Below, in pieces: positions 35,162 to 48,633 of a stretch of 64,000 nucleotides of DNA (position 1 is its first letter; every line of letters begins with the position of its first letter). Origin of the DNA: Russula earlei (Eukaryota > Basidiomycota > Agaricomycetes > Russulales > Russulaceae); assembly GCA_025769875.1 (NCBI GenBank), contig JAGFNK010000188.1, positions 1-64,000 on the forward strand. Direction: 5' to 3'. The notes beneath the pieces were generated by a model. The model did no database searches and was not told where the DNA came from. It saw only the letters and a program-made list of their open reading frames with translations. The position numbers were made by a program, and so were the translations under genes.

Positions 35162-36471
35162 ATGGCCAGGTCCTCAAATGCTCTGAAAAAAACTAAAGCG
35201 ATCTCAAAAAGCAAAGCAAAGCAGTCCTTAGATGAGGTCCAAGTGGAGCCAGCATCTTTCTCCGTTGAAAACAAATCCGACCTTGTCAAGGCTGGGGAAC
35301 GTGTCCACAAAGGAAAATCAGCGAAACTCGTTAAACGAGGAACAGTGAAGCGGGCGGAGCAGTCTCGAATGACAAAAGAAAAAGGGATGTATCACGACAC
35401 GGCGGCAGATACGCACCAGCATGCCGATAGAATAACACGTTTGGCCCGAAAGCCCCGAGGACCGTGGAAGGCACCGTCACCGTCACCGTCGCCATCGCCA
35501 TCACCCACGTCTGACCTTGAACCCCCGCACTCGCCGGGAGATGAACCTGCGCCTCCCCAAGAAGAGGGAAATTCCGACGAAGAGAACATCCACTTGTATG
35601 GTTTCTCTACCGATGAGGACTCCTCGGACGATGAATCGGATGGCGGTGAAGGAGCCGACTTCGACGCTGCCTCCCTTCCCACCGTCGCTCGAGATGACGC
35701 GACCGTAAAGAGAAAACTCGAAAAGGCGAAGCGAAAACCAGTGCGTGCGACCTGCTTGCTGCGCCGTGTGCGATAGAAGCAGCGGCTCATTATGACGACC
35801 GGCCCCGCAGGCATCAGAAACGGGCGTTGTGTATCTCGGCCGGATTCCTCATGGTTTCTACGAGGATCAGATGCGTGCATATTTCTCTCAATTCGGAGAG
35901 ATTTCACGCCTTCGCCTCTCGCGGAACAAAAGGGTGCGTTCCGCTCGGACGCCGTATCCTCTCGCCCGGTCCGCTTATGTCGCTCGGATAATACAGACAG
36001 GCAAGTCCAAACACTATGGATTCATCGAGTTCCTGTCTGGGGCCGTCGCCCAGATCGTGGCGGAGACGATGGACAATTACTTGCTCATGGGTCACATTCT
36101 GACTTGCAAGGCCATCCCAAAAGACAGGGTACACCCTGAGCTCTGGGTAGGCGCAAATCGCAAATGGCGCGTCGTGCCGACGTATCGCCTCGCGCAAGCG
36201 CAACACAATAAGGTTAATTCGTCTGCTATTTCGTCTTGCTTGAATTGCGATTTCCTGACGCGGGCCCCTCCAGCCCCGAACGGAGATACAACAACGCGCT
36301 GCAGAGAAACGTTTGTTGAGCAGACAAGCGGCTCGGAAACGGAAGCTTGCCGAGGCAGGGATTGTGTACAACTTTGAGAAAGTGGCATATGTGAGTCCCG
36401 CGACGCCTCGTACCCGATCGACGTGCAGAAGACGTTCATCCACACAGAAAAAGCCTAAGAGCACCTCATGA
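35162..36471 (+). CDS. NOP15: Nop15/NIFK-like nucleolar RNA-binding protein
   Basis: Four exons (35162-35740, 35811-35933, 35997-36212, 36274-36471) join in phase to about 371 residues. The first exon encodes a basic then acidic, low-complexity region with a serine-proline run (SPSPSPSPSP) and STDEDSSDDESDGG. The RRM domain follows: VVYLGRIPHGFYEDQMRAYF, FGEISRLRLSRNK, TGKSKHYGFIEF. This RRM form is typical of Nop15 and human NIFK, which act in 60S ribosome assembly and processing of pre-rRNA in the nucleolus. The last exon ends in a basic coiled helix (EIQQRAAEKRLLSRQAARKR). A GTGAGT after VAY near 36390 could begin a further intron, so the last residues are uncertain. Confidence 0.85.
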
Positions 36472-36833
36472 CCACCGATACAGGCCGTTACCTGATCCTT
36501 ATCGTCCTTACAAGCATACCAAATTATCATTGATCAGCATGTTTTTAATCCTCAGACGCGATACCCTCAAACCGTCATCTTTCGACACTGACGATTGTCT
36601 CTTAGAGTCTCAGTCTAGTAGACGATATTTTCTAAAGGTGGGTATAAGAAGATATTATGTACAGGTCGCGTGTGACGTGTCCCACTTCCTAAACCATATG
36701 GGATAATCACACTGCATACGATAGAAACCTAAGACCAAAAGAAAAACTCTAGCGAGGCAATTTCGCATCACAAACCGCCTTGCCGGTGAACTACGCCATC
36801 CTGCATTCTGACAGGAGTGACACCTGTGACTGG
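36472..36833. other. Convergent 3' flanks
   Basis: No gene recognised between the Nop15-like stop and the stop of the first phosphate transporter. Confidence 0.5.
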
Positions 36834-39065
36834 TCAATACAACGAACGAACTCTGAACGGGGATATCAGCGCACCATAGATGAACCCTCGCTGCTGCTCG
36901 CCGGAGAGCTGCTCTAGCGACTTGTCTTTGGTTTCTTCCAGCAACCAAGTTGATACGATGCCCGTTAACGTGACGCCTGCAAATATTCCAAGGCTGGAAC
37001 GAGTCTATATCAAGATGCTCTACGTGCTTGGAGCAAGACCAATGCTCACATCGTCTTTAGTGTCCCGTCCGAGTTATTCACCTTGAAAAATATTATCTGG
37101 GACACGATGGCGCCCAATTTCCCACACGCGGCAGCGAAGCCATGCGCTGTTGAGCGGTACCGCGTGGGAAAGATCTCTCCAGGAATGACGAAGGTGGTCA
37201 CGTTGGGCCCAAAGTTGGTGAAGAAGTTTGCGAGGCAGTACAGCGCGACGAACGCCTCGGTTCTGCCCAGCAGACTGGAGTCCGGTTCAGGACCAGGATA
37301 TATGCCAGCTATCGGAAGCACCTAGGTGAAACTCTACGGATCACCCCTGAGGGACCGGACATCTTACCAAGGATAGCGAGCAACAGGGTCAACATGCCGA
37401 AGCCCAGAAACTGGATTGGCTTCCGACCCCAGAAATCGATGAGGAAGAAGGATGCGTAGTAGCCTGGCAGGAGGCCTGCAACCGCAACGACCAAACTGCC
37501 TATGGCGATGTTGTGCAACGACTTGAATATTCCTAACGTGGTATTGAGCTCGGATGGATCGATGACGTCGCCAATCCCTGCACGAGTAAGGAGCGCCGAA
37601 GTTAAAATCGACGAGGAATTCAGACCAAGGCCGTAGAATGCGACCTGTAGGCCCCGGCGGCACAGATAAGGCTATTCCGTGATGACGCCCACGAATCAAC
37701 AGGACTTACGTCAACGGCAAACCACGAGTAAGCCACCCCAAAGATAAGCTGAAGGTTTCCCGGGTAGGAGAGATAACCGATGAAATCCTTACGGCCTCTA
37801 CGGGGTGCCTGTGCGCGCTGGACAATTGCATCGGGGTCAACCCAGTAGACAGCTGCGGACGGGCCACTATTAAGCACGTTTTCGATGTCGGCCTTTGCTT
37901 TCTGAACGTCGCGATCGATGTCCATCGTGAACCGTGGAGTTTCCGGGATAGTGAGCCGGAAATAAAGGGCTATGGCACCAGGAACACAACCCAAACCGAT
38001 GAGAATGCGCCAGCAGTAATCCACGTGCCCGGGTTGGTCAAAGTTGTCTGCGATGATGGAGTCTTTGTATACCATGATCGTGGCTAGTGCAACGATGGAG
38101 GCGGCTGGCACGAAACTGAGCGTCACTAATTTCAACGCGCAATTAATACTGCCGTACCCAAATTTCCCCAGCCTTGAGCGGTGAACACCGCTGTCATGAG
38201 GCGACCCCGAGTTCGCGTTGACGCGAACTCGGAGGCAATCACGGCGCTCAGAGGATAGTCCCCCCCTACACCCACACCCATGATAAACCTATAAACGATG
38301 AGAACGCCAACGATGTTCACTCCAGGACCGGATCCGGCAAGTGCCTGGCAAAATGTTGCCGAAACTATGATCATCAACTCTACTCCATCTGGATTATTTT
38401 CCACGGTCAGAAAGGGAAAGATGCTCTTGACAACGAAAGAAAAAAAAAAAACGTTACTTACACATGCGCTTCCGTCCAACTATATCGGCCAGCCAACCAA
38501 AGGACAGCTGTCCAATCAGGTTCCCGATTGGTGCCGCTACCTTGATTCCGAAATCTTGTTTGTTGGATAAGCGATGAGACAAGGAGGAAGGCCCTGAAAA
38601 AGCTTGTCAACGAGCCCGACTTCGACCACGTTCCAGGTGAAAAGTCCCACCTGTTGTGTGACCATAGACATACCCCAGCATGACGGTTGCCAAGTTGATC
38701 GCGAAGATATCATATCTGCACATGACGGCACGCTTAGGAAAAGGATCGTACATGATAAGTGGAAGAACTAACGCATCCGTGAAAAACCCAACACCGACGA
38801 CCCAGCATACTTTGAGATGAAACCAACTATCGAAAGCAAGATGAGAAAGCGCGAGACGGGGCCGGCTGAAGACGAACGAGAAACCGGCTTTGTCGATATC
38901 CATCAATGCCTCTGCTCTGTACTGATCCAGCACGTGAGCTGCAGCAGCATAATCTTGTCGGGGCGGAGCTGCTGCGATACTGTTCTCCAGGGGACGCCCC
39001 GGTGGGCCTGCGGCACCGCCGCGTTCCGAGGACGCTTCCGAGTCATCACTGTCGCGCCTCTGCAT
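36834..39065 (-). CDS. PHO84: PHO84-like phosphate:H+ symporter, paralogue 1
   Basis: Exons on the minus strand spell an MFS transporter of the phosphate:H+ symporter family. Landmarks in order are [20 protein letters not shown], the family mark [31 protein letters not shown] ([20 protein letters not shown]), [12 protein letters not shown], and [33 protein letters not shown] and [17 protein letters not shown] follow, ending LEETKDKSLEQLSGEQ. The family imports inorganic phosphate across the plasma membrane with protons, and is induced by phosphate starvation. The first exon starts with an acidic, serine-rich tail (MQRRDSDDSEASSERGG). No stop or clear frameshift was seen, but one intron near 38130 would be only about 32 bases. 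Confidence 0.88.
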
Positions 39066-40299
39066 GCCGATGGACCGGTGCCGATATTAGGGTGGGGGAC
39101 ACTTCGGTGTCAATCGGCTTTGATGGCTTGGAGAGGGTGGAATAGTACAGAAGAAGAGAAGGAACCCCGTAATCGCTTTGCATGGGCAATGTAGCTTTTT
39201 AAAGGAAGGTACGCGTCTGCACTCGCCTCCACTACGGGCATACCTGAGTAAGTAAGTAACCCCAATGGGGTGGCGTGGAAAGCCCGACGACACAGCCAAA
39301 CGTCATGCCTCGAAAAGCTTTGTTCCGAGCGCGGTAATAAATCGCAAGAGAGTGTGATATGATTGGGTCATTGAACAGCCGACGGGCACCTGTTGTATGT
39401 GAGAACTTTATGGCCGGTCAAGCAAATTAAAGAGACACGTCGGAGTTTTGAAAAATGTCCTGTCCTGTCATAAGCCGAGCACTGGCAAGTCAAAGAAACC
39501 GTCTTAGTGCCCATCATGGCAATGCTGATATTTCCCAGGGAATTGACAAGGCGGGGTTTACCTTCACGAGCAATTGGATCCATTTCCGGATGTTATATAT
39601 GATGGTACGTGTGGATGAAGTTGGCAGTCCGAGGTGGAGGCAGTGACGGTGACTTAATGATATTTTATGGCTGTACTGGACTGTCTGATATTTAATTGAT
39701 CTGAGAGCTTGGAAGAGATATAAGCTTTCGGTGTTTTTGAGTAGGCGTGTACTGCAATTGGCTTTGAGAGTAAGATGAAGGGAAAGAGAAACAGCCAAGG
39801 CGCGTCCGGCACGTGATTACATGTAAGATTCCTTAAGTTGCTCAAACCTTCCTCAGCTCAGCTACTTCATTATGTTACAAAAGTGTACAAGCCACCACTG
39901 CAAGAAGGCCCCCAAAAATATTTCTCGCAACGCGGTGCGAATCCCATTTCTATGAACCTATGAACGTACACTAAAACCCAAAAGAAAGCGACAAGGAAGA
40001 CAGGAGTTTAACGAAGGAGACATTAGATAAATTACATGCAACGACTCGAGAATGTGAACTAGTATCCGCAGTGAGATGGCTATTAGAACGCATAACGCAG
40101 AAACAAATGTGGTGGGGGATATGAAGGAAGGGCTGGGGGTGCGCATAAATAAGAAAAGCGAAGGGAGTGGGGCCAACAACAAGCCGAACACCATTGTCAC
40201 GGTATCTTCCGCAAGACAATGCCATTGCGCAGCTCGATCACATTGGCATCTGAGTTCATTGGTCAGCGAGGATGATCGTGATCGTTATCCGAGTCGAGT
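39066..40299. promoter_or_regulatory. Promoter region of transporter 1; one CACGTG
   Basis: No gene. A CACGTG E-box, the core of the yeast Pho4 site, lies at 39810-39815, about 745 bases upstream of the transporter start. CACGTG is short, and it is not shown that basidiomycete phosphate control uses it. Confidence 0.35.
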
Positions 40300-42376
40300 T
40301 TATCCGGACGCACCTCTTATGAAGCCCTTTTGATGTTCGTTTGACAGCTCCTCTAGCGATCGACCTCGGGTTTCAGGAAGCAGTAACGTAGATGCAACCC
40401 CTGATAGCATCACGAAACCGAAGATTTTAAGGCTGAGCGGGAGGCAGAAATGAGATCAATGATGCGATGATAGAATTTGAGAAGGGCGTACATTGTTTGG
40501 ATTGAATCACCATTCAGGTAGAAAATGATCTGCGCAACGATAGCCCCCAGCTTACCACATGCAGCTGAGAAACCATGTCCAGTAGCGCGATATCGGGTAG
40601 GGAAGACCTCCCCAGGTATAATGAAAGTGGTAACGTTTGGGCCAAAGTTCTGGAAAAAGTTCGCCAAGCAGTAAAGGAACATCAGAAGTTTGAGTCTCCA
40701 GATCGACTCGGTGAGTTCTTGAAATCCGAAGCCTGGGTTGGCCTTGAGTCAAACAACCTGAAAAACGGGACAGTGATAACACGTACCCATCACGAGAAAT
40801 AGGATAGAGAGTACGGTGAACCCCATGAACTGTATGGGTTTGCGACCCCAAGAATCGATGACGAGGAACGACGCCAGGTAACCAGGCAAGAGTGCCGACG
40901 ACACGACGATCAGGGTATACACGATAATGTCGTGCAGATTGTCAAATACACCAAGCGTCCCACTACTGGGGTTAGAACCTAGTCCCATCGCGAAGAGAAT
41001 TTTCTTCGTGAAGATTTTGGAAGAATTCAGGCCAAGCCCATAGAATGCAATCTAGAGCAAGAAGTCACATTAGAGTCGAAATTCCCTCTTCGATCGTAAC
41101 ACTCATACTCACGTCAAGTGCAAACCAAGAGTAGGCCGTACCAACAAGGACCCGAGAGTTCTTCCATTGGCCAAAATACTTCCTAAAATCACGGAGGCTT
41201 GCCTTGGGTGAATCCGTACGCTCCGTGGATGCCTCAGGATCGACGCGCCAGACTCCAGGTGTGACGCCGTTGGCAGATAGCACCGCCTCGATATTTCGAC
41301 AGGCATGCTTCACATTACGCTCGATATCCATGGTGAAGCGTGGAGTCTCTGGAATTGTGAGCCGGAAATAGAGCGCTATGATGCCTGGGATACAGCCAAC
41401 ACCAATGAGAATCCGCCAACAATAATCGATGTGCCGAAGGTCTGTAGGCTGATCTTGCAGGATGGCACCCTTGAAGGCAGACACGGTGACCAGTGCCACA
41501 ATGACGGAAACTGGTAGCCTCAAGTAAGTAATAGACCATGGAAGGTTGCGACGTCTTTATACCAATATATCCCCAGCCTTGCGAGGCGAAGACGGCTGTC
41601 ATGAGTCGCCCACGAGATCGCGTGGCCGCAAATTCGGATGTGATGATGGCACTAAGAGGATAATCTCCACCTATGCCTACACCCATCATGAAACGCCAGA
41701 ATGTGAGGGCACCGATGATATTGACTGCCGGCCCAGATCCTGACAATGCCTGGGCGAAGGTGCTTGTGATGATAATCATCAATTCAATCCCGTCTACCGG
41801 CGTCACGTGCCCATATCATCAGCCTCAGCCTGCTTGGATGAGACATGTTACTCGTGATCACTCACACATTCGTTTGCGACCAACCATGTCTGCAAGCCAC
41901 CCAAAGAGGACCTGGCCGATCAAGTTACCGACAGGCGATGCCACCTTGAGACCGAAATCGACGCCTCGTTGCAGATAGTTATCTAAGATGCCGGAAGCTC
42001 TAGTTTAATCATTGTCCCGTGAAATCAAGGACGCACTCTCGCCGTAGACATACCCAATCATAATCGCAGCAATGCTGATGGTGAATATATCATAGCTAAG
42101 AACGTCGATGAATGCCGAATTTACACCCTGATTATTCTATGCTTACGCGTCGGTGAAGAAACCCACGCCTGCGACCAACCATACTTTGACGTGGAACAAC
42201 CTAGGATGGTGGTTGTAAGTTTGTGGCACACGATGGATCGAATTGAAGACATACGAAAATGGCGCCTTGTCCACTTTCTCGAGTGCTATCGTGCGACTCC
42301 TGTTGAGGACGACAGCACTCCGACGACCCTGTTCATCGAAGCTAGTGAGGGACTGGAAGCTCCTCGTATGCTCCAT
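40300..42376 (-). CDS. PHO84: PHO84-like phosphate:H+ symporter, paralogue 2
   Basis: Same direction and same layout as paralogue 1. Landmarks are [71 protein letters not shown], and [33 protein letters not shown] and [17 protein letters not shown] follow, ending [20 protein letters not shown] before the stop at 40300-40302. The central intron is short, and every key family residue is present. This looks like the cleanest of the three. Another CACGTG lies in an intron near 41805. Confidence 0.88.
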
Positions 42377-45172
42377 GCGCTAATAACAGGGGTTAGAGAT
42401 CGTCCCGCAACCTACGACAGAATCTTTATAATATTCCCTTCCTTCGATATGTCATCTTCTTAAAGATGCCGTCACCGTTCGAGTCCAAATCTCAAACCGG
42501 AAGTCGCCCACGAACGTGCGCACTTCGAGTGAATGCAAACAAGACGCAGTCCCTCCTCGAGCTAGCCGCAAACGTCTATCGGCCAGGAAAGGGTGCAAGT
42601 CGAGGCAAGGACGGGATGATTTTCCTTTTTGACGTACAAACGTGGGCGAGCAGGGGGTGGGGAGGAATAAGGCCCCAACGCGTTCCGCGATAGATAGCAT
42701 CCGTTCGGAGGGAAAGTGCACTGTTCCTACTACGGTCGAAGTTCTCGATCGAAGCCAATGCGACCCCGACATTCGGAACTGCGCTCGTCCAACGTGGAGA
42801 ACATCGCCCCGGCCTCCAACGTTCTCAACTGATGCGCTCTGAGGCGCTGAGGCGCAGGTGGATGCACATTGAGCGGTCAGCGCCATCGATGGTTACATTC
42901 CATGAGCCCACATGCACACGATCGCTTGATATGGCCATGGGTGTCTGAGGGAGGCCTAATCTAAAACTCCAGAACCTGGGCCTAGAATTCCTGTACCTGT
43001 AGTGACTTTGATGTAGCTGCCGTTCAAGAAATTTGCGCAAGGTGACTACGGAGAATGGAATAACCGCGATTCAGGGTCTAGGGACATTGTATCCAGGACA
43101 CGCGTTGCACCTCAACCTACCTCGAAACATACGTACGACGATACGTACGAGACGGACACTCAGAACGCTGACGGGATTAAGGTGACATGATAAGTCCGAG
43201 TAGCGCGCGCTAGATTTTGGTCGCTTTGCTACCTGCTTATTCAGCGTTTGACCAGGTGCGGTGCCGCTCACGCAAATTACGCTCCTCGGTGGGAACTTTA
43301 CAAGCTTGTCCTTGAACTCGTCATCCATTTTGCATTGGAGAGGAATTCGACCCCTGGTGGCGCGGGCGAGAAGCTGGGCGAGCCAAAGACGACAGAATAT
43401 GCAACGAACTAAACGAAACTACCCCATCTGGGACGCCGATACGGACGGACGGAAGGAGCATTCTTCCTTGCAGTAAAACACCAGGTGAAAACGTTCGTAC
43501 GTTTACGGCATAGAATCTCCCCACTCAGATATCCCTACCACTACCATAGTCGATCATCGTCCCCTCTCTCGGACTCGGGATTGGGAGAAGAAGACGTGCC
43601 ACGTCCTCTGCTCTACTTTTGGCCCCAACCCATCCATGAAAGCTCGGGTTCTTTGTTGCGAATCCAGGCGCGGGGGGAGAGCTGAAAATTTTGACTTTTC
43701 AACTAGTCCTGAAGTTGTCGCGTGCTTTCCAGTAGGAACGCCTGGTTATCTCCTGTTTCACTATATCATCTCGCGCCACCTGCGGGTGAAAATCGATGGG
43801 AAAATCCGAGACGGTTCCTGTACCTTTCTTGGTGGCTTCGAAAATTCTACCGTGATGTCGGTCTCCGTGTTCCTGGACCGGGGGCATGATTGTCGGTTCA
43901 CGGCCATACCCCACCGTTACCTAACGGAGGAGCCACCGCTCTCCATTTTCACGTGTGCATGCACCACAACAGTTTGCAACGGTTTGTTTCCTGTTTCCTG
44001 ACACGAACCGCCCAGCCCAGAGACCGCAGATGATGATGAACTCGCGCTGACCGCAGAGCCTCCCCTCTCCGTTCCACAGACCACAGACATGGCGCAATCA
44101 TTTGACAAAGCTCACGCAAGATTAATAATTAATCATCGACTACCTTTGTCACGCCTGTGCCGTGCCATGCCTTGCCATTGCCGGATCCTGTTGCGGGTGC
44201 CGGCGTTTGTTCAAGGACTTCAGGCGCCCATCCCTTGGCGGGTCAGGGGGGGTGACTTTGAAAGTCGTCAAAATCGTCTCTACCTCAGCCATGATACGTC
44301 GTACGACAGCAAGCCCAGCAACAGCCGGGGCCATCCCGTGCGTAGGCGTAGGCGGTCCATGTATGGAGGCCGGGGGGAAACCGTACTTCCGTCGTCGGTC
44401 GATGAGAAAGCGTGGGAGAAAGAGGCGACGTTTTTGGGCCTCTTGCGCCCTCCACGAGCTATTGGCATTTGGGCATTTTGGCATCTCTGGGTCACCTGCC
44501 CGCCGCGAACGTGCCAAAGCAAATTGCAATTGCCCCCATTCAGTTTTCCAGTGGTTTCTTTTCGGAATCAAGGCAACCACGGACAAAGGATTTTTCCCAA
44601 GGCGGGCTGGCTTGGACTCCGAACCGCACGTTCCAACGTCGACGGGTGGAATTGTGTCAGTCAGGTGTCATGTTCATCGCGTTCCCCCAAAACGTCACAG
44701 GGCAGCGGGTAACGTGTTTGTGCAGTGGCGCATAAAATTGACGATGTATTGATGTAGTAATGAATCAATGAACCCTTATCAGGGATGGTGACTCTGCGCT
44801 GCGCCACTATTTGGAAAAGAAGTGATCCAACTCCCCAGCGTTCCCTCTAGCGTCGGTCTGAAGCAAACAGACAGCTATTTCGCAGCCCAGAAATATCAAA
44901 GCTATTCGCAGAGCCCTAACAGCCGCTTATAACAAGCTATCCCTTCGCAAGGCAGGCATGCTATGGTAGCATAGAACCTTGACCATTCAGGCCAATCGTT
45001 TCGATTATGTTCACGTCAAGAAAGCGTGCGACCAAAGCGGCCAAATATCGTTCTATTATGCAGGAATGCCAAAGGGCAGCTACAACTGACTAGCTTATAA
45101 ATATACCTGAGATCCGCGTGAGTCGTGACAGGCATGAGAGAGCGAAAGGGAAATAGAGCAAGATCATCTGTG
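42377..45172. other. 2.8-kb gene-poor spacer in the transporter array
   Basis: Several short frames occur on both strands, but none has family features, splicing logic or a partner in the array. No transposon ends or RNA gene were recognised. The spacer is twice as long as that between paralogues 1 and 2, so a gene may have been lost here, though nothing proves it. Confidence 0.4.
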
Positions 45173-47351
45173 CTAGGAGACACAAAACGCAGTGATAACG
45201 CTCGGCACAGCCTCACGACTGACCCCATAACGAGAACACCCTCCTTGTTGACGCGTACTTCGTGGATGCCTGCCGACGTAGGATATTACCCGAGTGAGCC
45301 GCATCCAGACGAGAGACATGTAGATCATACCTTTGACGAATCCCTCCTGTTCTTCGCCGGAGATATCTTCCAACGTCCTCCCCTTGGTTTCTGGGATAAG
45401 CAACGTGGAGAAAATCCCGGTCAACATGAAAAACGCGAGAATTTCGAAACTTGTGCGAGACAGGATATCAGACGTCATTTTATAGGTACACAAGGAAAAA
45501 GAAAAACTGTACATATGGCCGAGGAACTTGTTGGGACCACCAATGTCTTTCAAGCGGGCAAAGCCAACCTGCGAGATGACGGCACCAAGCTTGCCACTTG
45601 CCGCGGAGATACCATGTGCCGTGGATCGGTAACGGGTGGGGAAGGCCTCTCCAGGAACGATGAATGTTGTAGTGTTCGGCCCGAAATTCTGGAAGAAGTT
45701 GGAAAGGCAGTAAAGGAAGACGAAATATTTGGAGTCAGTGTGGGTCTTGGTTAAAGCGTTGTAGCCGAAACCTAAAGTAGTGAGACCCGTTAATACAAGA
45801 AATTCTTGCGTGTTAAGAAGGTACAAACCCATAATGATGAAAAGCATGGTGAGGATGATGAAACCCATAAGTTGAATAGGTTTGCGGCCCCACGAGTCAA
45901 TGAACAAAAATGCAACCCAATAACCGGGGATGAGGCCTCCAACGGACAGGATGATGTTACCGACAGACACATTCTTAAGACTCTGGTATATGCCAAGCGA
46001 GCCTTTCTGTGGGGATGTGCCGAAACCGATTGTGGTGAGGACAATAGAGGAATTCAAACCAAGTCCATAGAAGGCGATCTAGACGATTTATTTAAGTACT
46101 CGGCCGTGGAAAAGGCGAAGAGGGAGGACCGACATCGAGGGCGAACCACGAATACGCAGTACCGAGAAGGATCTTGCCGTTCTCCCATTTGCTGAAATGC
46201 GCGATGAAATCACGGCGGGTGGCTTTGGGAGCTTGGACGCGCTGGACAACCGCATCGGGGTCGACATAGAAATCGCCCGTGGCAAGGACGTTCTGGATAT
46301 CTTGTGTTGCCTGCTTGACATTACGCTCGACATCCATGGTGAACCGGGGAGTTTCAGGAATGGTGAGCCGGAAATAAAGGGCAACCACACCGGGAATGCA
46401 GCCCAAGCCGATGAGCAAACGCCAGCAATAATCAACATGTCTGAGCACGGCGAAGTTGTCGTTGATGATTGAATTTTTGAATGCGGCGACGAGAATGAGT
46501 GCAACGAGGGCAGCAGCTACGGATTTCACGCGTGAGAAAGGGCGCGGCACGGAAAAAGAGTGGGTACAAACTGAAATTGCCCCAGCCTTGGTTCGCGAAG
46601 ACGGCAGTCATGAGACGGCCACGAGTCCTTGTAGCAGCGAACTCGGAAGAGATGACGGCACTGAGAGGGTAATCGCCACCTATTCCCACGCCCATTATGA
46701 AGCGCCAGCAGATGAGGGCACCGATGATGCCCACGGTGGGGCCCTGACCCGAGATCGCTTGGCCGAAAGTGCCGATAATGATGATTATAAGCTCGATTCC
46801 ATCTGAAGGAGGTCCGTTGGGTTGGGGATGAGAACCAACAGATTCCAAATACGTGATGTATGGACTCACACATGCGCTTGCGACCAACGACTGTCGGCGA
46901 GCCAACCAAAGAGGAGCTGGCCAACAAGGGTGCCGATGGGAGCTGCAACCTTGACGCCAAGATCCTGGTTGGTGTTTAACTTGTGATTCTGGCCGTACAC
47001 ATCGCCCAGCATCTGGGATGCAATGCTGATGGCGAAGAGGTCATATCTGAGAGGCGACTCGATTTAACGGACGGCAACATAGGTAAACGACGTCATGCCC
47101 ACTTACGCATCAGTGAAGAAGCCGACGCCAGCGACAATGCAGACTTTGAAGTGGAACCATCTGCGAATTGTGGAGTGAATATCGGGGAAAGAAGAAAATA
47201 GTGTGATTACTGACGAGAATGAAGCTTCGTCGACTTGGTGGAGGGCGGCCCGCCTGCTCTCGTCCAGCTCGCGGACGGCCGGGCCGGTGCGAACATAGTC
47301 GGAGTTCTGAGAGTCGTCCTTTTCAGGAGCGTAAGACTCGACGTTGGCCAT
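45173..47351 (-). CDS. PHO84: PHO84-like phosphate:H+ symporter, paralogue 3, apparent frameshift
   Basis: Third member of the array, with [59 protein letters not shown], and [33 protein letters not shown] and HGISAASGKLGAVISQV follow, ending LIPETKGRTLEDISGEE. In the segment equal to GWLADxVGRKRM of the paralogues the frame shifts: after GWLADS one extra base (about 46889) makes RWSQAHV and a stop, while VGRKRM sits in the next frame. The normal splice donor follows in that next frame. This is either an inactivating insertion or a sequence error. A minor intron may also end the coding region before 45173. Confidence 0.8.
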
Positions 47352-48193
47352 CTCTGGTGTCAGGAGGAACGAACGAAGGCGCATTGAAATGCGAAGAGAA
47401 TTTATATACGATAGGGAGTGGATTCGTTCAAAGGTGTTCCTCGCACGTTCGTTTGATGAGCCAATGGAGAAGCGGTGGTGCGCCAACATGCTGGATCGAC
47501 TTCATGATCTCAGCTCGACTCGACTCGATCGGCCGGCGTCAAGTTCTTCGGCTCGTCTCGTCTCCTGTCCTGTCCTCCCCTTTCTTGCTGCCTACCAACG
47601 GCCAACAACGGCTAGGCAAGCACGCACGTTCCGTTGATCAACGTGATTTCTACTGTATCAGCGTTGGGCCTGTCCGCCATCTCAGATGGCGGGGCTCTTG
47701 TGTGAAAATCCGAGCCATCAATTGTGCAACCCTAAGAGCTTAGATCCCTTTCCCACCAAAACTTTGTCGCGTGCCATCTGTTGTCCAATCGAGTTGTAGT
47801 CAGACCTGAGGGCTGTATTTCGAAATGTCAAGGAAAATGGAATACCCGACCCGCCAAATGGCATTGTCCTTGACATGGGCACCTGTAAACAGCTCTGCCC
47901 CCGAAACCGGATTCAAGGATCACATGTACTCTGTGCCGGCATCAGTGGAAAGCGCCACGGCCAACGAGCTGGTCGGGCGCACGGCTTGTGTGGACGTCCG
48001 AGTATCCGAATAATACAGCAGCATATCACCACAGTACTGTCTTCCATGTTCTTTTAGAAGCCATTTCTAAAATAAAATTCTGATGAGAAGGTATAACGTG
48101 AGAGGCTACGTTAGCTAATTCATCCGGTTGGCACCGTGATCCACCCAAAGCCGGCCGTCTCTTCGCCGCCCGCCCGCGGCAACACCTCCTCTC
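47352..48193. other. Divergent promoter region
   Basis: Between transporter 3 (minus) and the LYR gene (plus). No coding frame has family features. Confidence 0.45.
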
Positions 48194-48633
48194 ATGTCTT
48201 CAACCCGCCAGCGCGTTCTCGCGCTCTATAAAGAACTCCATCGTTTGGGCCGCGATTACCCTGATCCCAAGTAACTCTCCCTCCTTGTGTTCCCTCCAGG
48301 AGATAATAACAGCCACGCGCCCATACAGCTATGACTTCAACGGCCGCATGCGTAGGATGTTCGAGAGTTCGTTCAGCGCTATCGATAAGCGGTGCATAAC
48401 CTTCGGGCTCATTCACGAGGTTTGATTAGAGAACCGTAGTCTCAAGGATCCCGCGGAGATAGAGCAGGCCTTGCGCTTTGGGGAGTACATAAAAAACGGT
48501 GCGTGCGCACACACGCGTTCTAATCTATCGTTCACATGGGCTCGTGCCGTCGCAATCAATAGAAACGCTGGCGCTGTACTCCCTCCGCAAGTACCGCCAT
48601 CTGAAGCTTCGTTACGACTCTCCACGCCCATAA
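48194..48633 (+). CDS. ETFRF1: LYR-motif protein, ETFRF1/LYRM5-like
   Basis: Four small exons (48194-48270, 48329-48366, 48430-48498, 48563-48633) join in phase to 84 residues. The LYR-like start (RQRVLALYKELHRLGRDYP) is followed by YDFNGRMRRMFEKN, KDPAEIEQALRFGEYIKNE and LALYSLRKYRHLKLRY. This matches the small mitochondrial ETFRF1/LYRM5 proteins, which bind electron transfer flavoprotein and remove its FAD. The length is close to the human 90 residues. The gene was too fragmented to appear as one open frame. Confidence 0.85.

Noticed and set aside
39810..39815. CACGTG as a proven Pho4-type control site
   Set aside because: A 6-base word occurs by chance every few kb (another in this window at about 18744), and it is 745 bases from the start codon.
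42452..42886. 144-codon minus-strand frame between transporters 2 and 3
   Set aside because: No family features, no neighbours in phase, and similar-length frames occur on the other strand.
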